DNA from: CAURMH01 sp963525745 | GTDB taxonomy: Bacteria > Pseudomonadota > Gammaproteobacteria > Enterobacterales > Pasteurellaceae | Assembly (NCBI GenBank): GCA_963525745.1 | Contig: CAURMH010000036.1 | Span: forward strand, 1 to 16,446 | Length of the DNA: 16,446 nt | Direction: 5' to 3' | Shown: positions 8,001 to 14,763 of the stretch, one piece after another | Numbering within the stretch: the stretch's first letter is position 1 | Layout of the letters: every line of letters starts with the position of its first letter | Translations under genes and position numbers: made by a program | The notes under the pieces: generated by a model | What the model was told of the DNA's origin: nothing | What the model saw: the letters and a program-made list of their open reading frames with translations, nothing else | Databases searched by the model: none

Positions 8001-9535
8001 CATTGGCTGATGTGGTACAACGTAAAGGGCATTTTGATTATAAAGATGCCGGCCGGACAGAAACCTCCGAATTGAATGAACAGCTTCGCCGACGTTTAGA
8101 GCAAATGCAGGGGCAGCGTGAAACCCAACGTGAACAATTACGTCAAAAACAAGCACAATTTGCGCAATATAATCAAGTATTGATTCAGCTACAAAGCGCT
8201 TACGACAGCAAAAATCAATTATTAAAAGAACTGATTACGGAAATTAATGAGCTTGGCGTGCGCGTCGATGAAGGGGCGGAAGAACGCGCCAGAAATCGAC
8301 GAGATGAATTGTATCAACAACTTTCGACCAATCGCCAACGCCGCTCTTATGTTGAAAAACAATTAACACTCATTGAAAGCGAAGCCGATAATTTAAATAA
8401 ACGCATTCGTAAAGCCGAACGGGATTACAAAACGCAGAGGGAATTGGTGGTTGCAGCGAAAATCAGCTGGTGCGCGGTGTTGCGTTTATTGCGCAATTCC
8501 GATGTGGAAAAACGCCTCAACCGCCGTGAATTAGCCTATTTATCCGCCGATGAATTACGTTCCATGTCGGATAAAGCATTGGGGGCGCTGCGTACGGCTG
8601 TCGCGGATAACGAATATTTGCGTGACGCCTTGCGTTTATCGGAAGACAGCCGTAAACCGGAAAATAAAGTACGGTTCTTTATCGCCGTATATCAACATCT
8701 GCGCGAGCGGATTCGCCAAGATATTATTAAAACCGACGATCCGATTGACGCCATTGAACAAATGGAAATTGAGTTGAATCGTTTAACGGAAGAATTGACT
8801 GGCCGCGAGAAAAAACTCGCAATCAGTTCCGAAAGCGTGGCGAATATCATGCGTAAAACCATTCAACGCGAACAAAATCGTATTCGTATGCTGAACCAAG
8901 GGCTGCAAAATATCGCCTTCGGTCAGGTGAAATCGGTGCGCTTAGTGGTGAATATTCGCGATACGCACGCTATGTTGTTGGATGCGCTTTCAGGTCAGCA
9001 GGACGAATATCAAGATTTATTCAACGATAATCGGATGACCTTCTCCGAAGCCATGGCGAAATTGTATCAACGCATTAACCCGCATATTGACATGGGTCAG
9101 CGTACGGCGCAAACTATCGGCGAAGAATTGCTCGATTACCGTAATTATCTTGAATTAGAAGTGGAAGTTTTCCGTGGTGCAGACGGCTGGTTGCGTGCAG
9201 AAAGCGGCGCATTATCCACCGGGGAAGCCATCGGTACGGGGATGTCCATCCTCCTCATGGTGGTACAAAGCTGGGAAGAAGAAAGCCGTCGTATTCGCGG
9301 CAAAGACATCGTGCCGTGCCGTTTATTATTCTTAGATGAAGCGGCGCGTCTCGACGCCAAATCTATCTCCACCTTATTCGAGCTGTGCGAACGCCTGGAT
9401 ATGCAATTGCTAATTGCTGCTCCGGAAAATATCAGCCCAGAAAAGGGCACCACTTATAAACTGGTGCGGAAAATTTCCGGTAATCATGAACACGTTCATG
9501 TGGTTGGATTACGTGGATTCGGCGCAACAGACTAG
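5009..9535 (+). CDS. mukB: Chromosome partition protein MukB (SMC-like ATPase)
   Basis: MukB is the SMC-like motor of the MukBEF condensin, acting on the nucleoid. It is 1508 residues; E. coli MukB is 1486. Walker A GGNGAGKS lies at 73-80, within FARTFDLDELVTTLSGGNG. Long Gln/Glu/Leu-rich coiled coils occupy roughly 330-700 and 830-1100, around a hinge near 700-820. The ABC signature LSTGEA starts at 1402 and Walker B LLFLDEAARLD at about 1439-1449, completing the split ATPase head. Compared with E. coli there is an acidic N-terminal extension of about 43 residues before QRGKFRSLTLINWNG. The start is supported by the TAATG overlap with the mukE stop, and similar extensions occur, as I recall, in Haemophilus MukB. 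A bidirectional-uptake-signal terminator follows. No frameshift is visible. Confidence 0.97.
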   Translation: MSDVLALENEIVQEEETAQSPVQPDDENPFVASFYANNQDVQRGKFRSLTLINWNGFFARTFDLDELVTTLSGGNGAGKSTTMAGFVTALIPDLTLLHFRNTTEAGSTGGSRDKGLHGKLRPGVCYAVLDTINSRHQRILVGVRLQQVAGRDKKVDLKTFSLQNVELSQNPTALFTETVSDRQARVLSLNELKDKIENLGAQFKQYHSITDYHGMMFDLGIIPKRLRSAADRSKFYKLIEASLYGGISSAITRSLRDYLLPENLGVKKAFQDMESALRENRMTLEAIKVTQSDRDLFKHLITETTHYVASDYMRHANERRGNIEMALVSRRDWYKAKNEQELSQHRLIDFSREAAELAENERVLEVDHQSAVDQLNLVLNALRHAEKIARYQEDLVELTEKLEEQKIVVETATEHAEESQAKFEQTESEIDQVRSQLADYQQALDAQQTRALQYQQAIQALEKAKTLCSLADLNARNVEAYYAEFDAQAESLTEQVLELEQKMSISEAAKSQFDQAYQLVCKIAGEVPRAMAWESAKTLLRDYPTQKLQAQQTPQLRAKLKELEQRYAQQQSAVKLLNDFNQRANSDLATVEELEEYHAEQEARLEDITAALSEQVETRSTLRQKRENLTALYDENARKAPAWLTAQAALERLEEQSGTPFKQGQDVMNFMQAQLVKERELTMQRDQLEQQRQQLDEQISRLSQPDGSEDARLNMLAERFGGVLLSELYDDVPIEDAPYFSALYGPARHAIVVRDLNAVREQLAHLEDCPDDLYLIEGDPNAFDDSVLSAQELELGVVVQVSDRELRYSKFPDIPLFGRAAREKHLEQLQIQRDEVAEKYAQFAFDVQKCQRLHEHFSQFVGEHLALAFQPNPEEIMVELNRQRSDIDRELNQLNLSEQQIRLKLDQSKDILQLLNKLLPHLNLLADENLADRIDECREQLDVAEQDALFIRQYSMTLSQLEPIANTLQSDPENYERLKADLAEAIVRQKQAQQRAFALADVVQRKGHFDYKDAGRTETSELNEQLRRRLEQMQGQRETQREQLRQKQAQFAQYNQVLIQLQSAYDSKNQLLKELITEINELGVRVDEGAEERARNRRDELYQQLSTNRQRRSYVEKQLTLIESEADNLNKRIRKAERDYKTQRELVVAAKISWCAVLRLLRNSDVEKRLNRRELAYLSADELRSMSDKALGALRTAVADNEYLRDALRLSEDSRKPENKVRFFIAVYQHLRERIRQDIIKTDDPIDAIEQMEIELNRLTEELTGREKKLAISSESVANIMRKTIQREQNRIRMLNQGLQNIAFGQVKSVRLVVNIRDTHAMLLDALSGQQDEYQDLFNDNRMTFSEAMAKLYQRINPHIDMGQRTAQTIGEELLDYRNYLELEVEVFRGADGWLRAESGALSTGEAIGTGMSILLMVVQSWEEESRRIRGKDIVPCRLLFLDEAARLDAKSISTLFELCERLDMQLLIAAPENISPEKGTTYKLVRKISGNHEHVHVVGLRGFGATD
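5522..5530 (-). repeat. DNA uptake signal sequence
   Basis: ACCGCACTT inside mukB, the reverse complement of AAGTGCGGT. Confidence 0.85.
6721..6729 (+). repeat. DNA uptake signal sequence
   Basis: AAGTGCGGT inside the coiled-coil part of mukB. Confidence 0.85.
6896..6904 (-). repeat. DNA uptake signal sequence
   Basis: ACCGCACTT inside mukB, about 170 bases from the previous copy and in the opposite orientation. Confidence 0.85.
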
Positions 9536-9547
9536 TTTAAACAAAAG

Positions 9548-9591
9548 AAAAGTGCGGTTAAAAAATAATGTGTTTTTTAACCGCACTTTTT
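9548..9591 (+). terminator. Intrinsic terminator of the muk operon made from two inverted uptake signals
   Basis: A perfect 18-bp stem (9548-9565 with 9573-9590) encloses a 7-base loop, TAATGTG. The 3' arm ends in a run of five T. Each arm contains one complete uptake signal: AAGTGCGGT at 9550-9558 and its complement at 9580-9588. Inverted uptake-signal pairs that act as terminators are well known in Haemophilus-like genomes. Confidence 0.9.
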
Positions 9592-9604
9592 AGATACAAC
9601 GCCG

Positions 9605-9640
9605 CATAACAGAGATCTGTTTGAGGATTGGGAAGAATAA
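9605..9640 (+). pseudogene. Probable 3' remnant of a vapB-type antitoxin gene
   Basis: Immediately after the terminator, one frame reads HNRDLFEDWEE followed by TAA at 9638-9640. It ends exactly on the A of the next ATG (TAATG). An acidic, aromatic C-terminus directly overlapping a PIN-toxin start is the typical layout of vapB before vapC. Nothing of the antitoxin DNA-binding domain remains, because the preceding bases are the muk terminator. The fragment is short, so the call rests mainly on the adjacent vapC-like piece. Confidence 0.4.
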
Positions 9641-9753
9641 TGAAACGCTATCTGCTTGATACCAATATGGTTAGTCATATTATCCGTCAAAATCCTAAGG
9701 CGCTCTCAATAGGGATTAATTATGCACAACCTCATTATCGCCGTTTTATGTAG
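9640..9753 (+). pseudogene. Truncated vapC-type PIN-domain toxin gene
   Basis: From ATG 9640 the frame reads MKRYLLDTNMVSHIIRQNPKAL, the classical N-terminus of a VapC ribonuclease. LLDTN contains the first catalytic PIN aspartate (residue 7). Resemblance to VapC is lost after about 23-25 codons. The frame then runs into the beginning of the transporter gene and stops at 9753. The remaining PIN acidic residues and the whole nuclease fold are missing, so it cannot be an active toxin. A deletion or recombination near 9705-9715 appears to have joined the vapBC scar to the transporter gene. Confidence 0.6.
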
Positions 9754-10663
9754 CGTTGCGGTGTCCGTACTGTTAAAAGTCGCCCGTAAACGCAATATCG
9801 TGATTCAACAAGCCATTGCCTTTAACTATATTGTGGCGTTGTCACTTAGTTGGTTTTTGTTAAAACCGGATTTTAAAGGGCTTCAATTTACTGATTTTAT
9901 TGCACAAAGCGAAAACACGCCGATTTTCTTGGCGTTGGGAATTTTATTGCCAAGCGTATTTATTATTATGTCTAAAGCCGTGGAATTTACCGGTATCGTG
10001 CGTTCCGACGCGGCACAGCGTTTATCCTTATTTTTACCGATTCTTGCCGCCTTTTTAATTTTCCATGAAATCTTAAGCCAATCAAAATTAATCGGTATTG
10101 TGTTGGCGTTTATCGGGTTATTTTGCTTATTAAGCAAACCGAACAGACAAAGTGCGGTTGACAAAAAACAACATTTTTTGAACGTTGACCCCGAAGGGGG
10201 GAGTAAGCGAACAAGTGAGCTTACGAATAATTTTAAAGGTGTTTTAGGCTTAATCGGCGTATGGTTCGGCTACGGCATTATCGATATTTTATTCAAACAA
10301 GTGGCAAAAAGCGGGGGAGTATTCCCAACGACGTTGTTCATCGCATTCACTTTAGCTGCGTGCATTATGTTTATTTATTTACTGTTTAAGCGAACCCAAT
10401 GGAATGTGGCAAGTTTTGTGGGCGGCATGATTTTAGGTGTGCTGAATTTCTTCAATATTTTGTTTTACATTAAAGCGCATCAAAGTTTTGGCTCAAATCC
10501 GACCTTAGTTTTTGCCGGTATGAATATCGGCGTCATTTGCTTAGGAACCGTTACCGGTGCGTTAATTTTTAAAGAAAAAATAAGCAAAATTAACGGGGTA
10601 GGAATTGTATTTAGCTTGACGGCAATTTTCTGTTTGTATTATTTGGATAAAATTCTGGCTTAA
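9722..10663 (+). CDS. DMT-superfamily (EamA-like) membrane transporter
   Basis: This is a 313-residue, very hydrophobic protein with about ten predicted membrane helices in two five-helix halves, the architecture of drug/metabolite transporters. The first half spans about residues 1-138 and the second about 172-311. The substrate cannot be told from sequence. The ATG has an AGGGAT ribosome site and begins inside the vapC-like relic. The loop between the halves (about 140-172) is unusual. It contains an uptake signal encoding QSAV, then a hydrophilic stretch NVDPEGGSKRTSELTNN encoded by nested palindromes (10189-10224). sbcB follows within 15 bases on the same strand, so the two may share a transcript. 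No dedicated promoter is obvious in the short region after the muk terminator. Confidence 0.8.
   Translation: MHNLIIAVLCSVAVSVLLKVARKRNIVIQQAIAFNYIVALSLSWFLLKPDFKGLQFTDFIAQSENTPIFLALGILLPSVFIIMSKAVEFTGIVRSDAAQRLSLFLPILAAFLIFHEILSQSKLIGIVLAFIGLFCLLSKPNRQSAVDKKQHFLNVDPEGGSKRTSELTNNFKGVLGLIGVWFGYGIIDILFKQVAKSGGVFPTTLFIAFTLAACIMFIYLLFKRTQWNVASFVGGMILGVLNFFNILFYIKAHQSFGSNPTLVFAGMNIGVICLGTVTGALIFKEKISKINGVGIVFSLTAIFCLYYLDKILA
10150..10158 (+). repeat. DNA uptake signal sequence
   Basis: AAGTGCGGT within the central loop of the transporter gene, next to the palindromic insert. Confidence 0.85.
10189..10224. repeat. Two adjacent small palindromes inside the transporter gene
   Basis: CCCC-GAA-GGGG at 10189-10199 is followed by GTAAGC (10203-10208), a ten-base loop and GCTTAC (10219-10224). 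Both lie in frame and encode a hydrophilic loop. They look like a short inserted element rather than normal transporter coding sequence. Confidence 0.5.
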
Positions 10664-10677
10664 ATTTGAGAAAAATT

Positions 10678-12102
10678 ATGGTGAAAAACGATTTTAGTTT
10701 TTTCATTTATGACTATGAAAGTTTTGGTGTGAATCCGGCAACCGATCGCCCGGCGCAATTCGGCGGCATTCGTACAGATGCCGATTTCAATATTATTGGC
10801 GAACCGATAGTGTTATATTGCAAGCAAACCAACGATTATTTGCCAGCGCCGGAAGCTGTTTTAGTCACAGGCATTACGCCGCAGGAATGCAATGAAAAAG
10901 GCTTATCGGAACCGGAATTTGCCGCGCAGATTTTGCAGGCGTTTAGTCAACCGAATACATGCGTAATGGGCTTCAATAATATCCGTTATGACGATGAAAT
11001 GACGCGCTATACCTTTTATCGTAACTTTATTGACCCCTATGAATATAGTTGGAAAAACGGTAATTCACGCTGGGATTTGTTGGATTTGGTACGTGCTTGT
11101 TATGCCTTGCGTCCTGATGGCATTGAATGGCCTTTAGATGATGAGGGAATGCCGAGCTTTCGATTGGAAAAACTAACGGAGGCCAATGGCATAGAACATA
11201 AAAATGCCCATGATGCCATGGCCGATGTATACGCGACCATTGCGATGGCCAAATTAATCAAAGAAAAGCAACCGAAATTATTTAATTATTTTTTTACACA
11301 CCGTGGTAAAAGGGAAGTCGAGGCATTGATTGATACCGCGACAATGACGCCTTTAGTTCATGTTTCCGGTATGTTGGGAAATTATAGAGGAAATTGTACA
11401 TGGATCGTACCGCTCGCCTGGCACCCAACTAACCAAAATGCAGTTATTGCATGCGATCTAACGGGGAATATTGATAATTTATTAGCCAAAAGTGCGGTCG
11501 ATTTGCGCAGTGATTTATACACAAAAAAAACAGCGCTGGAAACAAAAGGGGTTTCCTCCGTGCCGCTTAAATTAATTCATATTAATAAATGTCCGATTTT
11601 GGCACCCGCGAATACGTTACGACCGGAAAATGCAAAACGCTTAGGAATCAACAGAGAACATTGCCTGGAAAATCTTGCTAAGTTACGCCAATCAAAAGAA
11701 ATTCGTGAGAAAGTTATCGACATCTTTACCGAAATTCGTCAATTCGACTCAAGTGACAATGTCGAAACCGCGCTTTATGACGGATTTTTTAGCTACGCCG
11801 ATAAAAATAATCTGGCGATTTTACGCCATTTAATGCCGGAGAAATTGGCGGAACACGGCCTTGCCTTCGAAGATAAACGTATTCCAGACTTAATATTTCA
11901 TTATCGTGCAAGACATTTTTATAAAACCTTAAGCCGCGCAGAACAAATTAAATGGCAAAAATATCGCCAACGAAAACTGGCTCAAAGTGCGGTCAATTTT
12001 GAAGAAGATTTACAACGTTTGGCTGTAGAAAATAGCGATAATCCAACTCAACTCGCTTTACTTCAAACGCTTTATGAATATGGCATAAAGCTGTTATCTT
12101 AA
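10678..12102 (+). CDS. sbcB: Exodeoxyribonuclease I
   Basis: SbcB is a processive 3'-5' single-strand DNA exonuclease used in recombination, mismatch repair and removal of DNA ends. From ATG 10678 it is 474 residues (E. coli 475). The DEDDh exonuclease residues are present: D12 and E14 in FFIYDYESFG, D105 in GFNNIRYDDE, and H178 with D183 in NAHDAMADVYATIAMAK. The SH3-like and C-terminal helical regions also match: PLVHVSGM, PLAWHP, LIHINKCP, NTLRPE, RLGINREHCLENL. An in-frame TTG at 10666 would add four residues. The ATG is preferred because GAGAA (10668-10672) is correctly spaced before it and the length matches E. coli. It follows the transporter gene by 14 bases. Two uptake signals lie inside. 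Confidence 0.95.
   Translation: MVKNDFSFFIYDYESFGVNPATDRPAQFGGIRTDADFNIIGEPIVLYCKQTNDYLPAPEAVLVTGITPQECNEKGLSEPEFAAQILQAFSQPNTCVMGFNNIRYDDEMTRYTFYRNFIDPYEYSWKNGNSRWDLLDLVRACYALRPDGIEWPLDDEGMPSFRLEKLTEANGIEHKNAHDAMADVYATIAMAKLIKEKQPKLFNYFFTHRGKREVEALIDTATMTPLVHVSGMLGNYRGNCTWIVPLAWHPTNQNAVIACDLTGNIDNLLAKSAVDLRSDLYTKKTALETKGVSSVPLKLIHINKCPILAPANTLRPENAKRLGINREHCLENLAKLRQSKEIREKVIDIFTEIRQFDSSDNVETALYDGFFSYADKNNLAILRHLMPEKLAEHGLAFEDKRIPDLIFHYRARHFYKTLSRAEQIKWQKYRQRKLAQSAVNFEEDLQRLAVENSDNPTQLALLQTLYEYGIKLLS
11490..11498 (+). repeat. DNA uptake signal sequence
   Basis: AAGTGCGGT inside sbcB. Confidence 0.85.
11985..11993 (+). repeat. DNA uptake signal sequence
   Basis: AAGTGCGGT near the 3' end of sbcB. 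Confidence 0.85.
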
Positions 12103-12115
12103 ACTTTCAACATTT

Positions 12116-12154
12116 CGGCATGTTGACAATCGTATAATTATATGCCGTTTTTTT
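12116..12154 (+). terminator. Probable intrinsic terminator after sbcB
   Basis: CGGCAT (12116-12121) pairs with ATGCCG (12142-12147) and is followed by seven T (12148-12154). The loop is long (20 bases) but contains an inner AAT/ATT pairing. A second hairpin, CAACAT (12108-12113) with ATGTTG (12120-12125), overlaps the left arm and would compete with it. Confidence 0.5.
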
Positions 12155-12173
12155 CTAAAATTATTTACCCTAA

Positions 12174-12182
12174 ATTCGCTAT
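12174..12182 (+). repeat. Direct repeat ATTCGCTAT, copy 1
   Basis: This copy abuts the candidate -35 box of the receptor gene. It pairs with an identical copy 38 bases downstream. It may be a regulator half-site. Confidence 0.5.
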
Positions 12183-12209
12183 TTACATCCTTATATAACA
12201 AATTATAAT
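12182..12209 (+). promoter_or_regulatory. Candidate promoter of the TonB-dependent receptor gene
   Basis: TTTACA (12182-12187) and TATAAT (12204-12209) are separated by 16 bases, giving a near-consensus sigma-70 promoter about 50 bases before the start codon. A second TATAAT lies at 12220-12225. I could not find a convincing 19-bp Fur box, although iron control is expected for this gene family. Confidence 0.6.
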
Positions 12210-12211
12210 CT

Positions 12212-12220
12212 ATTCGCTAT
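12212..12220 (+). repeat. Direct repeat ATTCGCTAT, copy 2
   Basis: This second copy covers the predicted transcription start of the receptor gene. It is identical over nine bases to copy 1. Confidence 0.5.
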
Positions 12221-12257
12221 ATAATATTTTATATATATTTAACTTAAGGATGTAACT

Positions 12258-14660
12258 ATGAAAAAACAATATAGATTAACTCTTTTAACATCGGTGGTTA
12301 TTTCTACAGCCACTTATGCTACGGAACAACTTGAAGCCATTAATGTGACGGCTGAAGAACAAGTTAAGCAATCATTAGGCGTATCGGTGATTTCTCAGAA
12401 AGATCTGGAACGCGACCCGATTGAAAACGATGCTTCAGAAATTATTGCAAAACAACCCGGTGTGACGTTAAGCACCAACGCACCGGGCGGTGCACGCGGT
12501 AATAAACGTCAGGTGGATATTCGCGCGATGGGGCCGGAAAATACCCTGATTTTAGTAGATGGTAAACCGGTGAAATCCCGTAATTCCGAACGTTACGGTA
12601 GAAATGGAACCCGTAATACCCGTGGCGATACCAACTGGGTACCGGCGGATGCTATTGAATCTATTGAAGTCTTACGTGGACCGGCGGCGGCTCGTTACGG
12701 TTCCGGCGCGATGGGTGGTGTGGTCAATATCAAAACCAAATCGCCGACGAGTGAATATCACGGCAGTTTGAATCTTTTCACCGAACAACCGGAAGATAGC
12801 AAAGAAGGTTACACTAACCGTTTCGGTTTTAACTTCAGTGGCCCGTTAATTAAGGATGTATTAGGTTTCCGTTTATACGGCAATATGGCGAAAACACAAC
12901 CGGATGCGTTGGATATTAACGCAGGGGAAGATGCTGGCGTTAATAATAATGCCGGAACACAAGACAACACCCGTTATGCCGGTCGTGAAGGTGTACGTAA
13001 CCGTGATATTGCAGGGCAGTTAGTTTGGAATATTACCCCGGATCAAAAATTAACCTTCGATGCGGCATATAGTCGTCAAGGCAATATTTATAACGGTGAT
13101 ACACAAAATAGCTCCGTTTTAGTCAATCAAGCTATGAAAACCAGCCGTGATTTGGCTTTGCAAAGAGCAGAAACCTCAACACTTTATCGTCAAAGTTACA
13201 GTCTAACTCATGAAGGGAAATGGGGCGTGCTAGATAACCGCACTTATTTCACTTTCGATCAAACCCGTAACTATCACTATCCTGAAGGCTTGTTAGGTAG
13301 TACGGAAGGGGCGTATAACGGTTTAAATAAATCGGTCGGTTTGCTTCGAAACTACCGTTTCAGTAACGAACTTTATATTCCATTTACTTTAGGAACCACC
13401 AACCACATGGTGACCGTTGGGGCAGAAGCCTCTCGTTCTGAATTGGATGATGCCGCGTCCATGACACAAACCATGCAAGTTTACGCCATTGTGCCTTGGT
13501 TAAAGGATAAAGGGCGTAGTGGCAAAGTGGCACAAAACGAATATGCGGCATTCTTAGAAGACAACATTATGTTGCCAAATAACAAAACTATTGTAACGCC
13601 GGGTATTCGCTTTGATTCCAGTACCAATTCTAAATCTAACTGGAGTCCGTCATTTAACTTCTCTCATCAAGTCAGTGAAAACTGGAAAATCAAAGGCGGG
13701 GTGGCGAGAGCCTATAAAGCACCGAACCTTTATCAATCTTCTCCGAATTATTTGTTGATTAATGCAAGTAACGGTTGTCCGATTGATAGCGCAAACCATT
13801 GGTCTAATCCAAACGCGTTAAACTCAACCGGTAGTATTGTTAAGACAGATGCGAAAGGTAAGCCATATACTGTTCTTCAAAACAGTAATCCGAAAGGGTT
13901 TGACTGGGGACGCGCTTGTTACTTCTTAGGTAATGAAAATATCAAACCGGAAACCAGCTGGAACAAAGAAATCGGTTTTGAATATGAAAACGAAGGTAAA
14001 TTGTTCTCCTTGGCATATTTCCACAATGATTACCGTAATAAAATTGTGTCTAACGGTGAATTCTTAACGACCATTGATGCACCGGCAGGCGGCTATGATC
14101 GTGAAATTCGCGCAAGCAATACACCAGACGGAAAAGCGATTTATCGTAACTACACCGCTACCAACGTTTATCGCTGGGGTAACACACCAAGAGCGATTAT
14201 TGAAGGGGTAGAAGGTAACATTACCTTACCATTCTTGGATGATGCGATTTTATTCAGCACCAATCTCACCTATATGCTCAAAAACAAAAATAAAGAAACC
14301 GGTAATCCGATTTCCCTTGTGCCGAAATATACGGTGAACAGTAATCTTAATTGGAAAATTAATGATCATTGGGATGTGAATACGTCTTACACTCGTTACG
14401 GTAAACAGAAAACGGTTGAGAATGCGGAAAACTTTATGCATGTAATTTATACCACCGGTGAAAGCCTCGTGACACAATATCAGCTTGGTAGCTACGGTAT
14501 TTGGGGCGCTAATGTAGGGTATAAATTTAATGACAGTTTAAGCTTACGTGTAGGTGTTAATAATATTTTAGATAAACGTATTTATCGTAATGCAGGTACG
14601 GCTCGCACCTATAATGAACGTGGTCGTTCTTACTTTGCGAATTTGAAATACAGTTTCTAA
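12258..14660 (+). CDS. fepA: FepA-type TonB-dependent ferric-siderophore receptor
   Basis: This outer-membrane gated porin for ferric catecholate siderophores is 800 residues long. A signal peptide occupies 1-21 (MKKQYRL..., cleavage after ATYA). The TonB box lies near EAINVTAEE (26-34). The plug domain follows, with SEIIAKQPGVTLST, RQVDIRAMGPENTLILVDGKPV, RGDTNWVPADAIESIEVLRGP and AARYGSGAMGGVVNIKTK. These are the plug signatures of FepA/PfeA ferric-enterobactin receptors. The remainder has the alternating pattern of a 22-strand barrel and ends in YSF, the terminal aromatic needed for BamA recognition. SD TAAGGA sits 7 bases before ATG. It is longer than E. coli FepA (about 746), so loops are probably extended. 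The FepA family is well supported; the exact ligand and the name fepA are inference. Confidence 0.85.
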   Translation: MKKQYRLTLLTSVVISTATYATEQLEAINVTAEEQVKQSLGVSVISQKDLERDPIENDASEIIAKQPGVTLSTNAPGGARGNKRQVDIRAMGPENTLILVDGKPVKSRNSERYGRNGTRNTRGDTNWVPADAIESIEVLRGPAAARYGSGAMGGVVNIKTKSPTSEYHGSLNLFTEQPEDSKEGYTNRFGFNFSGPLIKDVLGFRLYGNMAKTQPDALDINAGEDAGVNNNAGTQDNTRYAGREGVRNRDIAGQLVWNITPDQKLTFDAAYSRQGNIYNGDTQNSSVLVNQAMKTSRDLALQRAETSTLYRQSYSLTHEGKWGVLDNRTYFTFDQTRNYHYPEGLLGSTEGAYNGLNKSVGLLRNYRFSNELYIPFTLGTTNHMVTVGAEASRSELDDAASMTQTMQVYAIVPWLKDKGRSGKVAQNEYAAFLEDNIMLPNNKTIVTPGIRFDSSTNSKSNWSPSFNFSHQVSENWKIKGGVARAYKAPNLYQSSPNYLLINASNGCPIDSANHWSNPNALNSTGSIVKTDAKGKPYTVLQNSNPKGFDWGRACYFLGNENIKPETSWNKEIGFEYENEGKLFSLAYFHNDYRNKIVSNGEFLTTIDAPAGGYDREIRASNTPDGKAIYRNYTATNVYRWGNTPRAIIEGVEGNITLPFLDDAILFSTNLTYMLKNKNKETGNPISLVPKYTVNSNLNWKINDHWDVNTSYTRYGKQKTVENAENFMHVIYTTGESLVTQYQLGSYGIWGANVGYKFNDSLSLRVGVNNILDKRIYRNAGTARTYNERGRSYFANLKYSF
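13237..13245 (-). repeat. DNA uptake signal sequence
   Basis: ACCGCACTT inside the receptor gene. Confidence 0.8.
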
Positions 14661-14674
14661 AATTGATTGTGTAA

Positions 14675-14704
14675 AAAAAGTGCGGTGAGTTTGAGTGCAT
14701 TTTT
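14675..14704 (+). terminator. Weak candidate terminator after the receptor gene
   Basis: AAAAA plus TGC (with one bulged G) at 14675-14683 can pair with GCATTTTT at 14697-14704 around a 13-base loop. The left arm includes part of an uptake signal. Pairing is modest, so confidence is limited. Confidence 0.35.
14678..14686 (+). repeat. DNA uptake signal sequence, last copy before the retron
   Basis: AAGTGCGGT just after the receptor gene. No further copy occurs to the right edge of the window. Confidence 0.85.
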
Positions 14705-14728
14705 ATATCAGGGTAGTACAAATAGCGC

Positions 14729-14763
14729 TTTAAGAGAGAGTATAAAGTTGTTATAATGTCAAG
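14729..14763 (+). promoter_or_regulatory. Retron promoter with extended -10
   Basis: TGTTATAAT (14749-14757) is a perfect extended -10 element (TGn plus TATAAT). The -35 region at 17-base spacing, TTTAAG (14729-14734), is weak, as is usual with an extended -10. The expected +1 falls at about 14763-14765, exactly where the a1 segment of the predicted retron RNA begins. Confidence 0.7.

Noticed and set aside
10678..12102. sbcB as part of the retron defence system because retrons often guard recombination nucleases
   Set aside because: It is a core gene with uptake signals, separated from the retron by the receptor gene and terminators. The proximity looks coincidental.
12123..12138. TTGACA followed by TATAAT after sbcB as a promoter
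   Set aside because: The two hexamers are only four bases apart, far too close for sigma-70.
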